Shown here piece after piece: positions 39,608 through 46,958 of a stretch of DNA of 64,000 bases. The position numbers and the translations under genes are program-made. The DNA comes from an uncultured Ramlibacter sp. (lineage in GTDB: Bacteria; Pseudomonadota; Gammaproteobacteria; Burkholderiales; Burkholderiaceae_C). How positions within the stretch are numbered: the stretch's first letter is position 1; each line of letters opens with the position of its first letter. The stretch is taken from contig NZ_CAKZHQ010000019.1 in assembly GCF_936925435.1 (NCBI RefSeq), forward strand, positions 53,645-117,644. The letters are read 5' to 3'. A model generated the notes under the pieces. The model worked only from the letters and a program-made list of their open reading frames with translations, made no database searches and was not told the DNA's origin.

Positions 39608-40066
39608 ATGAAAAAGATTTTCGCTTCCCTCGCCGAGCTGCCACCCCTGGTCGGCCAGGACCTGGCCACCAGCGACTGGGTCACGGTCACGCAGGAGCAG
39701 GTCAACCAGTTCGCGCAGGCGACGGGTGACCACCAGTGGATCCACGTCGATGTCGAGAAGGCCAAGGCCGGGCCGTTTGGCGGGCCCATCGCCCACGGCT
39801 TTCTCACCCTGTCCATGATCCCGCGCTTTTTTGACAGCGCGATGGAGATCCGGGGCACGCGCATGGGCGTGAACTACGGCCTGAACAAGGTGCGCTTCAC
39901 CTCGCCGGTGCCGGTGGGCAGCCGGCTGCGGGCCCACATGAAGCTGCTGGCCTGCGACCCCATCGACAACGGCGGCATGCAGATGGCCTGGCAGGTGACG
40001 GTGGAGCGCGAGGGCGCCGACAAGCCGGCCTGCGTGGCCGAGTCGCTGGCGCGCCGTTACCCCTAG
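39608..40066 (+). CDS. MaoC-family dehydratase (hot-dog fold)
   Basis: A 152-residue hydratase-like protein. VTQEQVNQFAQATGDHQWIH (about 27-46) contains the catalytic Asp/His of the R-specific enoyl-CoA hydratase motif, followed by GPFGGPIAHGFLTLSMIPRF and YGLNKVRFTSPVPVGSRLRA, the standard MaoC order. It would hydrate an enoyl-CoA, for example in fatty acid or polyhydroxyalkanoate metabolism. It ends shortly before a strong terminator. Confidence 0.92.
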   Translation: MKKIFASLAELPPLVGQDLATSDWVTVTQEQVNQFAQATGDHQWIHVDVEKAKAGPFGGPIAHGFLTLSMIPRFFDSAMEIRGTRMGVNYGLNKVRFTSPVPVGSRLRAHMKLLACDPIDNGGMQMAWQVTVEREGADKPACVAESLARRYP

Positions 40067-40081
40067 GCGCAACCCAGGCGA

Positions 40082-40114
40082 AAAAAAACCCGCCGGGTGT
40101 CGGCGGGTTTTTTT
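40082..40114. terminator. Bidirectional intrinsic terminator
   Basis: CCCGCCG, a GGTGT loop and CGGCGGG, with an A run on the left and a T run on the right. It sits between the convergent MaoC and DUF4148 genes and can serve both. Confidence 0.93.
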
Positions 40115-40135
40115 GTGCCCTTGGGGGCAGGGGTC

Positions 40136-40435
40136 TTACAGGTAACCGACTTCACCCGAGGAGATGTGGCCCAGGCGGACGGCTTCGGCTGCTTCGGCGC
40201 GGACGACAGCGCGGTCGGCGCGCGACTGCACGGCGATCACGCGCGAGCCGGCGGGCTCCGTGCTGCGGTTCTTGGCGACGGTCGCGGCTTCGGCGTTGAC
40301 TTCGGCGCGGGTGCGGTTGCCTTCGAACTTGACGGCGAATTGCGAGCCATCGGCTTCATCGGCCTGGGCGCCCATGGAGGCGACGGCAGCCAGGGTGGCG
40401 AGAGCGGCAACGGTGAAGAATTTTGCGGTGTTCAT
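40136..40435 (-). CDS. DUF4148 domain-containing exported protein
   Basis: A 99-residue protein from the ATG at 40435, with an AAGGAAA ribosome site. The signal peptide (MNTAKFFTVAALATLAAVAS continuing MGAQA) is followed by a short charged mature part: RTRAEVNAEAATVAKNRSTE and AEAAEAVRLGHISSGEVGYL. This R-AEV-AE pattern is that of DUF4148, a family common in Burkholderiales and of unknown function. A 143-base spacer upstream separates it from trmL and has no other open frame of note. Confidence 0.85.
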   Translation of the reverse strand: MNTAKFFTVAALATLAAVASMGAQADEADGSQFAVKFEGNRTRAEVNAEAATVAKNRSTEPAGSRVIAVQSRADRAVVRAEAAEAVRLGHISSGEVGYL

Positions 40436-40578
40436 AGTCAGTTTCCTTTGGATGCTTTTGGCGGTTCCGGTCGCGGCGGTGGTTCCCGTCTGCCCGGCTT
40501 CGACGCTTGCCTTATGGGTTGTTTGCGTCGATGGATGAACTGTATTGCGCCCCGGCCCATCCAGAAAGCCCTGGCTCC

Positions 40579-41067
40579 TCAATTGTCTGTTGCTGATTTC
40601 GCAATGATCCCGAAGCCGTTCTGGCGCCAGGCCTCGAACACCGTCACGGCCACCGCGTTGGACAGGTTCAGGCTGCGCTGGCCGGCCAGCATGGGCAGTT
40701 TCAGGCGCTGCTGCGGCGGGAAGCTCTCGCGCAGCTGCGGCGCCAGGCCACGGGTCTCGGAGCCGAAGACCAGCCAGTCGCCCGGCCTGAAGGCCGCGTC
40801 GTGCACGGTCCGCGTGCCCTTGGTGGTCAGCGCGAAGAGGCGTTGCGCGTCGGGTTGCTCGGCGTCCAGGAAGGCCTGCCAGCCGGCATGGCGCCGCAGC
40901 TGCGCGTACTCGTGGTAGTCCAGGCCGGCGCGCCGCATGTGCTTGTCGTCCATGGAAAAGCCCAGCGGCTCGATCAGGTGCAGGGTGCAACCGGTGTTGG
41001 CCGACAGCCGGATCACGTTGCCGGTGTTGGGAGGGATCTCCGGCTCGACCAGGACGATATGGAACAT
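40579..41067 (-). CDS. trmL: tRNA (cytidine(34)-2'-O)-methyltransferase TrmL
   Basis: A SPOUT-class methyltransferase of 162 residues that modifies the wobble base of certain leucine tRNAs. MFHIVLVEPEIPPNTGNVIR at the start, HLIEPLGFSMDDKHMRRAGL, LVFGSETRGLAPQLRE and the C-terminal knot motif LKLPMLAGQRSLNLSNAVAV are all in place. It begins two bases after the marR stop, so the two genes are probably co-transcribed. Confidence 0.95.
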   Translation of the reverse strand: MFHIVLVEPEIPPNTGNVIRLSANTGCTLHLIEPLGFSMDDKHMRRAGLDYHEYAQLRRHAGWQAFLDAEQPDAQRLFALTTKGTRTVHDAAFRPGDWLVFGSETRGLAPQLRESFPPQQRLKLPMLAGQRSLNLSNAVAVTVFEAWRQNGFGIIAKSATDN

Positions 41068-41069
41068 GC

Positions 41070-41552
41070 TCAGACCTTGCGGTGAACGGCGACCTTGCGC
41101 AGCAGTTCGAACAGCATGGCCTGTTCGGCGTCGCTCAGATGGCGCAGCAGTTCCTGCTCCATCTGGCTGGCGGTCGCGTCGGCCTTGTTGGCCAGGCTCG
41201 TGCCCTTGGCCGTCAGGCGGATGAACTGCACCCGGCGGTCGGCCTCGCTGCGCGTGCGCTTGAGCAGCTCGCGCGCCTGCAGGCGGTCCAGGATCACGCT
41301 GAGGTTGGGCGCCGGGATGTTCAGCGCCAGCGCCAACTGCTTGGAGCTCAGGTCGCGGTTGGACGAGGCCAATTGCAAGATGGTGAACTCCACCTGCTTG
41401 AGCGCATAGACCTTGGCGATGTGCTTGTCGAAGACCTTGTTGCTGGGGACGCTGGCCTGGGCCAGGTTGTAGCCCAGCAGCCTGGTCATCCTGCTGTGGT
41501 CAAGCCCGCCCGGCAGTGCAGCCTCGGCAGGGCGGGAATGGGAGGAGCTCAT
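41070..41552 (-). CDS. MarR-family transcriptional regulator
   Basis: A 160-residue winged-helix regulator. The DNA-binding part is SSKQLALALNIPAPNLSVIL followed by DRLQARELLKRTRSEADRRV and QFIRLTAKG, the classical MarR wing with the D-x-R-x-x-x-x-x-L-T signature. The divergent gene is a tannase-type esterase, and an A/T-rich segment with a short inverted repeat lies between them, so that esterase is the most likely target besides marR-trmL itself. A phenolic ligand would fit. Confidence 0.9.
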   Translation of the reverse strand: MSSSHSRPAEAALPGGLDHSRMTRLLGYNLAQASVPSNKVFDKHIAKVYALKQVEFTILQLASSNRDLSSKQLALALNIPAPNLSVILDRLQARELLKRTRSEADRRVQFIRLTAKGTSLANKADATASQMEQELLRHLSDAEQAMLFELLRKVAVHRKV

Positions 41553-41627
41553 GGCCCGGCAGTGTAGTGCGGGCCGCGAGCTGCCCTAGGGAAAGCCCCG
41601 AGCTGCGACATCCCGGGCGGCGTTGTT

Positions 41628-41730
41628 TTGTTTACTGTTCATAACAATAATCAGACGCCGCCGGACTGGATACATCCTTGTGGATGAGCTGGTGCGGCGG
41701 ACAAACTGCTTTTGTTTGATAAGCAAAAGC
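41628..41730. promoter_or_regulatory. Divergent regulatory spacer between marR and the esterase gene
   Basis: This 215-base spacer holds no gene. An A/T-rich patch at 41623-41652 has an imperfect palindrome, TTGTT - 10 bases - AACAA (41628-41647), and a -10 like ACAATAAT. A hairpin follows at 41708-41730 (GCTTTTG, 9-base loop, CAAAAGC). MarR binding at the palindrome is a guess from position. Confidence 0.4.
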
Positions 41731-41767
41731 GGTCGCACAGGCACCAAGACCAATGACAGGAGACACC

Positions 41768-43519
41768 ATGAACCATCCCCCGCTTCAGCGGCCTTCGCGG
41801 CGCCTGCGCCTGCTGCTGGCCACCCTTCCTCTGGTCGCCCTCGTGGCGTGCGGCGGCGGTGGCGGCAGCAGCGCTGAGCCTGCCTTGCCGCAACTCGCGC
41901 CGGCCGTCGGCGCCACCCTGGCCACCTGCGCCGACCTGGCCGCCAAGGTTTCCATTCCGAACACCACGCTCACATCGGTCAGCCTGGTGGCGACCGGCGG
42001 CCTGACCGCCACCGGCATCACCACGCCCATCCCCGAGCACTGCCTGCTGCGTGGCCAGATGAACCAGCGCACCAGCGCAGTGGACGGCAGGGCCTATGCC
42101 ATCGGCTTCGAGATGCGCCTGCCCACCCAATGGAACGGTCGCTTCTTCTACCAGGCCAACGGCGGCATCGACGGCTCTGTGGTGACCGCCACCGGTGAGG
42201 TCGGCGGTGGCGCGCCCACCACCAACGGCCTGAGCATGGGCTTTGCCACCATGAGCTCCGATGCCGGCCATGCCGCGTCCTATGGCCCGTTCTTCGGCCT
42301 GGACCCGCAGGCCAGGCTGGACTACGGCTACCAGGCCGTCGGCTCGCTCACACCCACGGCCAAGGAACTGATCCGGCTGGCTTACGGCAAGGGCCCGGAC
42401 CGCTCCTACTTCGCCGGCTGCTCCAACGGCGGGCGCCACGCCATGGTGGCGGCGGCCCGCTATGCCGACCAGTACGACGGCATCCTGGCCGGCAACCCCG
42501 GCTTCAACCTGCCCAAGGCCGCTGTGTCCCAGCTGTGGGGCGTGCAGCAGTACGCCAGCATCTCCACCCTGGGTACCACCGGCCTGCCGGACATCAGCAG
42601 CGCCTTCACCCCGGCGGAGTTCAAGTTCATCGGCGAGCGCATCCTGGGCAAGTGCGATGCGCTGGACGGCGCGACCGACGGCATGGTGGGTGACACCAAG
42701 GCCTGTCAGTCCGGCTTCAGCGTGGCGGCCGACGTGCCGGTCTGTACCGGCGGTCGCACAGGCAGCTGCCTGACGGCGGGGCAAAAGACCGTGCTGGCCA
42801 ACATCTTCGAGGGCGCCCGCAACACGGCCGGCCAGGCCCTCTATTCGAAGTTCTGGTTCGACCCCGGTCTGGCCGGCAGCAACTACGCGTTCTGGGAGTA
42901 CACGGCGTCGACCGCACTGGACCCGGGCGCGGCGGCGTTCATCTTCACCACGCCGCCTTCGAGCATGGCGTCCTTCCTCGCGACCACCGGCCTGCAATAC
43001 GGCCTGAACTTCAGCATGGACACCGACGCGCCGAAGATCTTCGCCACGACCGGCAGCTACACGGTGTCGGCGATGGATTTCATGGCGCCGCCCAATCCTG
43101 CCAACCTGTCGACCCTGAAAAAACGCGGCGCGAAGTTGATGGTCTTCCATGGCGTGGCCGACGGCGTGTTCTCGCCGGCCGATACCGCCGCCTGGTACGA
43201 CAGCCTGGCCGCGGCCAACGGCGGCGACGCCGGCAACTTCGCCCGCCTGTTCCTGGTGCCGGGCATGAACCACTGCTCCGGCGGCCCGGCGGCCGACCAG
43301 TTCAACATGGTCAGCGCCCTGGTGTCCTGGGTCGAGGGTGGCACGGCCCCTGACAGCGTGCAGGCCAAGGCGCGCGGCGCAGGCAGCAATGTGGTCAACG
43401 CAGAACTGCCGGCCGGCTGGTCGGCCGGCCGGACCCGTCCGCTGTGCCCCTATCCCAAGGTGGCGAAGTACCGCGGCACGGGTGATATCGAGAGCGCTGC
43501 CAGCTTCAGCTGCCAGTAG
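41768..43519 (+). CDS. Tannase/feruloyl esterase family lipoprotein
   Basis: A 583-residue secreted hydrolase of the tannase family (with fungal feruloyl esterases and MHET-ase relatives). The lipoprotein signal ends at a lipobox LVAC at about residue 29, followed by GGGGGSS. The tannase CS-D-HC catalytic pattern is visible: Cys218-Ser219 in GCSNGGRHAM, Asp465 in GVADGVFSP and His502-Cys503 in NHCSGG. A Cys pair therefore bridges the Ser and His as in tannases. The ATG at 41768 with an ACAGGAGA ribosome site is preferred over the ATG 15 bases upstream. Substrate is probably a phenolic ester. Confidence 0.92.
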   Translation: MNHPPLQRPSRRLRLLLATLPLVALVACGGGGGSSAEPALPQLAPAVGATLATCADLAAKVSIPNTTLTSVSLVATGGLTATGITTPIPEHCLLRGQMNQRTSAVDGRAYAIGFEMRLPTQWNGRFFYQANGGIDGSVVTATGEVGGGAPTTNGLSMGFATMSSDAGHAASYGPFFGLDPQARLDYGYQAVGSLTPTAKELIRLAYGKGPDRSYFAGCSNGGRHAMVAAARYADQYDGILAGNPGFNLPKAAVSQLWGVQQYASISTLGTTGLPDISSAFTPAEFKFIGERILGKCDALDGATDGMVGDTKACQSGFSVAADVPVCTGGRTGSCLTAGQKTVLANIFEGARNTAGQALYSKFWFDPGLAGSNYAFWEYTASTALDPGAAAFIFTTPPSSMASFLATTGLQYGLNFSMDTDAPKIFATTGSYTVSAMDFMAPPNPANLSTLKKRGAKLMVFHGVADGVFSPADTAAWYDSLAAANGGDAGNFARLFLVPGMNHCSGGPAADQFNMVSALVSWVEGGTAPDSVQAKARGAGSNVVNAELPAGWSAGRTRPLCPYPKVAKYRGTGDIESAASFSCQ

Positions 43520-43530
43520 CAGCCAGCGCC

Positions 43531-44235
43531 TCAGCCTGGGGCGTCGGTGCGCGCGACCACCAGCGCCGTCACGCTGGCGGCGCCCGCGGCCTGCAGCACG
43601 GCGGCGGCCGCGAACAGGGAGGCGCCGCTGGTCATGACGTCGTCGACCAGCGCCACGGCCTGGCCGCGCACTTGAGCGGCCCGCAGGGGTTCCAGCGCAA
43701 AGGCGCCGCGCATATTGGCCAGCCGGGCCTTGCGGTCCAGCGCCACCTGCGGCGGCGTGTCGCGCACCCGCAGTAGCAGGCCGGCATCGGTGCGGCCCGG
43801 CGCCAGCCGCCGCGCCAGTTCCAGTGCCTGGTTGAAGCCGCGCTGCGCCAGCCGCTGCTGCGACAGCGGCATGGGCAGCACCAGGGCGGCGCGCTCCAGT
43901 GCCGGCTCGACCCAGGGCGTGCTGCGCAGCAGGGTGGCGAAGCTGTCGGCCCAGCCGGGCTGGCCATGGAACTTGTAGCGGCCGATCAGGGCGGACCAGG
44001 GATAGGCGTAGGACACAGCGGCATGGCAGGCGTCCAGCGGTGGCGGGGCGCGCAGGCATTGGCCGCATTCCTGGGTGCCAGCGGGCACCGGCAGGGCGCA
44101 GCGCCGGCAGCGTGGCTGGGGCTGGGCAAAGCGCGCGACGCAGGCCTCGCACAGGGGCTGGGCCGGCCAGGCGCGGCAGATTTCGCACTGGGCGGGCGTG
44201 CCCGCCAGGGTCCGGGCAAGCAGGCGCCGCAGCAT
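43531..44235 (-). CDS. comF: ComF family protein (phosphoribosyltransferase-like)
   Basis: A 234-residue protein with an N-terminal zinc-ribbon type Cys cluster (CEICRAWPAQPLCEACVARF and CRRCALPVPAGTQECGQC, about 18-65) and a C-terminal phosphoribosyltransferase domain with the PRPP loop VALVDDVMTSGASL (near 192-205). RGFNQALELARRLA is also typical. ComF/GntX proteins are linked to DNA uptake and use. It is divergent from the BioC-like gene with a 22-base gap. Confidence 0.92.
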   Translation of the reverse strand: MLRRLLARTLAGTPAQCEICRAWPAQPLCEACVARFAQPQPRCRRCALPVPAGTQECGQCLRAPPPLDACHAAVSYAYPWSALIGRYKFHGQPGWADSFATLLRSTPWVEPALERAALVLPMPLSQQRLAQRGFNQALELARRLAPGRTDAGLLLRVRDTPPQVALDRKARLANMRGAFALEPLRAAQVRGQAVALVDDVMTSGASLFAAAAVLQAAGAASVTALVVARTDAPG

Positions 44236-44257
44236 GTCTCAATATACTCGGCGCGCC

Positions 44258-45154
44258 ATGGACCACGAACTGCCTCCCACCATCGACCCGGCCGCCGCTG
44301 CCCGCTGGCGGCGCGTGGCGCCTGTGCAGTCGCCCTGGCTGCACGAGGAGGTGGCCCGGCGCATGGAGGACCGGCTGCAGTGGATCCGGCTGGCGCCCAG
44401 CGCCTGGGCCCATTGGGAGCCGGTGCGCGGCGGCCTGCAAGCCCAGGGCCTGCTCGCCCGGCGCTACCCGGATTCAGAGTGTTTTCTGGTCGAAACTCCC
44501 ATTGCACGGGCGCAGAATGCTCTCAAATCGATAGCAAAACCCTGGTGGCGGCGCTGGCAGGGGCCGGCCGCCAAGCCGGTCCAGGCGGTGCCGCAGGGCG
44601 CCGTGCAGATGCTCTGGGCCAATATGGCGCTGCACATGGCGGCCGACCCGCAGGCGCTGATCGCCCAATGGCACGAGGCGCTGGCCACCGACGGCTTCCT
44701 GATGTTTTCCTGCCTGGGACCCGACACCTTGCGCGAGCTGCGCGCCCTGTACCGGTCGCTGGGCTGGCCGCCGCCGGCCCATGAATTCACCGACATGCAC
44801 GACTGGGGCGACATGCTTGTCCATGCCGGGTTTGCCGAGCCGGTGATGGACATGGAGCGCATCACCCTGAGTTGGGAGACGCCGCAGCGGCTGCTGGCCG
44901 AACTGCGCGAACTGGGCGCCAATCTGCACCCGGCGCGCTTTGCGGCGCTGCGCGGCCGCGACTGGCACGCGCGCCTGGAGGCCCAGCTGGCCCAGGCGTT
45001 GCGCGGACCCGACGGTCGCCTGACCCTGACTTTCGAGGTCATTTACGGCCATGCGCTCAAGCCCGCGCCACGGGTGAAAATGGCTGCGCAAAGCGCGGTC
45101 TCCCTGCGCGACATGCGGGCCCTGCTGCAGGCCGACAGGCCGCCGCGCGCCTGA
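44258..45154 (+). CDS. BioC-like methyltransferase-fold protein with degenerate SAM-binding motif
   Basis: A 298-residue protein from the ATG at 44258 (MDHELPPTIDPAAAARWRRV). The C-terminal half matches BioC-type methyltransferases: LWANMALHMAADPQALIAQW, DGFLMFSCLGPDTLRELRAL, FTDMHDWGDMLVHAGFAEPV and LTLTFEVIYGHALKP. The glycine-rich SAM motif I (E/D-x-G-x-G-x-G) is not seen; the matching place reads WEPVRGGLQAQGLLA. Residues 73-93 come from a copy of the dispersed repeat. It may be an inactive or much altered relative of the malonyl-ACP O-methyltransferase of biotin synthesis. No other bio genes are in the window. Confidence 0.75.
   Translation: MDHELPPTIDPAAAARWRRVAPVQSPWLHEEVARRMEDRLQWIRLAPSAWAHWEPVRGGLQAQGLLARRYPDSECFLVETPIARAQNALKSIAKPWWRRWQGPAAKPVQAVPQGAVQMLWANMALHMAADPQALIAQWHEALATDGFLMFSCLGPDTLRELRALYRSLGWPPPAHEFTDMHDWGDMLVHAGFAEPVMDMERITLSWETPQRLLAELRELGANLHPARFAALRGRDWHARLEAQLAQALRGPDGRLTLTFEVIYGHALKPAPRVKMAAQSAVSLRDMRALLQADRPPRA
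44474..44536 (-). repeat. Dispersed 63-base repeat, weaker copy inside the BioC-like gene
   Basis: Aligned to the reverse complement of 37673-37735 it has the same 63-base length with about 37 identities by eye, including TCAGAG at one end and TAGCA at the other. It encodes SECFLVETPIARAQNALKSI followed by A, which shares S-E, P, R-A, A-x-K and the final A with the peptide encoded in the KefB-like gene. It is the least certain of the copies. Confidence 0.45.
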
Positions 45155-45225
45155 CACGGGGCCCCGTGGGCCGGGAGCCAGGATCAGCCGCGCTACAATC
45201 CCCGGTTGTTTTGTGAGCGTCACCT

Positions 45226-45744
45226 GTGTCGAACCCGGTATTTCGTTTCGCCACTGTCCAGGGCCAGAACATCCACTGGTTTTTGAAGCGCAACTGCTCG
45301 GTCACGCCGGTCCAGCTGGGCTGGCTGTATGCCTCGCTGTGCGTCGTGTCGCTGGGAATTGGAACGTTTTTCTGGTTTCAGGGGGCCACCCTGGTCCTGC
45401 CTTTCGCCTGGCTTGAGCTGGCGGCGGTGGGGGCGGCCTTCCTGGTCTATGCCAGGCATGCCGCCGACGGCGAGAAGATCTCGCTGCAGGGCGGCCGGCT
45501 GGTGGTGGAGCTGGAGAATGCCGGGCGCCTGGAGCGGGCGGAGTTCGATCGCGACTGGGTGCGCGTGGAGCCGCGCAGCGACGACAGGTCGCTGATCGAG
45601 GTGTCCGGGCGCGGCAGGTCGGTCAATGTGGGGCGCTATGTGCGTCCGGAGCTGCGGCCGGCATTGGCGCAGGAGATCAGGAAGGCCCTGCGCGAGGCGG
45701 CAGGGCCGGCCCGCGAGGGCGGCGCGATTGTGTCATTGAGGTAG
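45226..45744 (+). CDS. DUF2244 domain membrane protein
   Basis: A 172-residue protein, starting at a GTG (45226), with two adjacent hydrophobic segments (LGWLYASLCVVSLGIGTFFW and ATLVLPFAWLELAAVGAAFL at about 31-70) followed by a cytoplasmic domain containing LVVELENAGRLERAEFDRDW and VNVGRYVRPELRPALAQEIR. This is the DUF2244 layout. The gene is regularly found just upstream of aa3 oxidase subunit II in proteobacteria, as here (17 bases before coxB), which suggests a link to oxidase assembly. No ATG-start alternative gives the whole first block. Confidence 0.88.
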   Translation: MSNPVFRFATVQGQNIHWFLKRNCSVTPVQLGWLYASLCVVSLGIGTFFWFQGATLVLPFAWLELAAVGAAFLVYARHAADGEKISLQGGRLVVELENAGRLERAEFDRDWVRVEPRSDDRSLIEVSGRGRSVNVGRYVRPELRPALAQEIRKALREAAGPAREGGAIVSLR

Positions 45745-45761
45745 ATAACGGATTGAAAACG

Positions 45762-46925
45762 ATGAAGAGCATTTCCAACAAGCTGGCCTCGCTGCCGTTG
45801 CTGGCCCTTGGCACTCTCGCCGGTTCGGCCCATGCTGTGGGCGACCTGCCCGGCGGTCCCGCCGTCAACCAGCTCAACCTGCATCCGGCCGTGACCCGCA
45901 TCGCCGCCGAGCAGTCCTGGCTGCACTGGTTCATGCTCATCACCTGCGTGGTGATCTTCATCGCGGTTTTCAGCGTGATGTTCTATTCGATCTGGAAGCA
46001 CCGCAAGTCGGTGGGCCACAAGCCGGCCAACTTCCATGAGTCGGTCACGGTGGAAATCATCTGGACCATCGTCCCCTTCGTCATCGTGATCCTGATGGCC
46101 CTGCCGGCCACCAAGGTGCTGGTGGCATCCAAGGACACCAGCAACGCCGAGCTGACCATCAAGGCCACCGGCTACCAGTGGAAATGGGGCTACGACTACC
46201 TCAACGGCGAAGGCTCGGGCGTGAGCTTCATGTCCACGCTGGACAGCAGCCACCGTGAGATCTCCAACGACGGCGCCAAGGGTCAGGTGCCCGACGACTA
46301 CCTGTTCAAGGTCGACAACCCGCTGGTGGTGCCGGTCAACAAGAAGATCCGCATCATCACCACGGCCAACGACGTGATCCACGCCTGGGGCGTGCCGGCC
46401 TTCGGCGTCAAGCAAGATGCCATCCCCGGCTTCGTGCGCGACACCTGGTTCCGCAGCGAAAAGACCGGCGACTTCTACGGCAACTGCTACGAGCTGTGCG
46501 GCAAGGAACACGCCTACATGCCCATCCACGTCAAGGTGGTCACGCCCGAGGAGTACACGGCCTGGGTTGGCACCGAGATGAAGAAGATGGCCGCCAAGCA
46601 GGACGACTCGAACAAGGTCTGGGTGCTCGATGACCTGGCCAAGCGCGGCGAGAAGGTCTATGCGGCCAACTGCGCGGCCTGCCACCAGGCCAACGGCAAG
46701 GGCGCCGGCCCGATCAAGGCGCTGGACGCATCGCCCATCGTGCTGGACGCCGACAAGGCCAAGCAGGTCCACCTGGTGCTCAATGGCAAGGGCGCGATGC
46801 CCGCCTGGAAGCAGTTGAGCGACACCGACCTGGCTGCCGTCATCAGCTACACCAAGAACGCATGGTCCAACAAGACCGGCCAGCTGGTGCAGCCGGCCGA
46901 AGTGCTGGCCCAGCGCGGCAAGTGA
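45762..46925 (+). CDS. coxB: Cytochrome c oxidase subunit II with C-terminal cytochrome c domain
   Basis: Subunit II of an aa3-type oxidase, 387 residues from the ATG at 45762 (a TTG nine bases earlier is in frame). It has a signal peptide (SISNKLASLPLLALGTLAGS), two membrane helices (about 50-115), a CuA domain with Cys242, Cys246, His250 and Met253 (CYELCGKEHAYMP), and a fused cytochrome c domain with CAACH at 304-308 (caa3 arrangement). Electrons enter through CuA and the heme c of this subunit. It is the first structural gene of the oxidase cluster. Confidence 0.95.
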   Translation: MKSISNKLASLPLLALGTLAGSAHAVGDLPGGPAVNQLNLHPAVTRIAAEQSWLHWFMLITCVVIFIAVFSVMFYSIWKHRKSVGHKPANFHESVTVEIIWTIVPFVIVILMALPATKVLVASKDTSNAELTIKATGYQWKWGYDYLNGEGSGVSFMSTLDSSHREISNDGAKGQVPDDYLFKVDNPLVVPVNKKIRIITTANDVIHAWGVPAFGVKQDAIPGFVRDTWFRSEKTGDFYGNCYELCGKEHAYMPIHVKVVTPEEYTAWVGTEMKKMAAKQDDSNKVWVLDDLAKRGEKVYAANCAACHQANGKGAGPIKALDASPIVLDADKAKQVHLVLNGKGAMPAWKQLSDTDLAAVISYTKNAWSNKTGQLVQPAEVLAQRGK

Positions 46926-46958
46926 TCAAGCAGTAAAGAATCCGCCTAAGGACACAAG

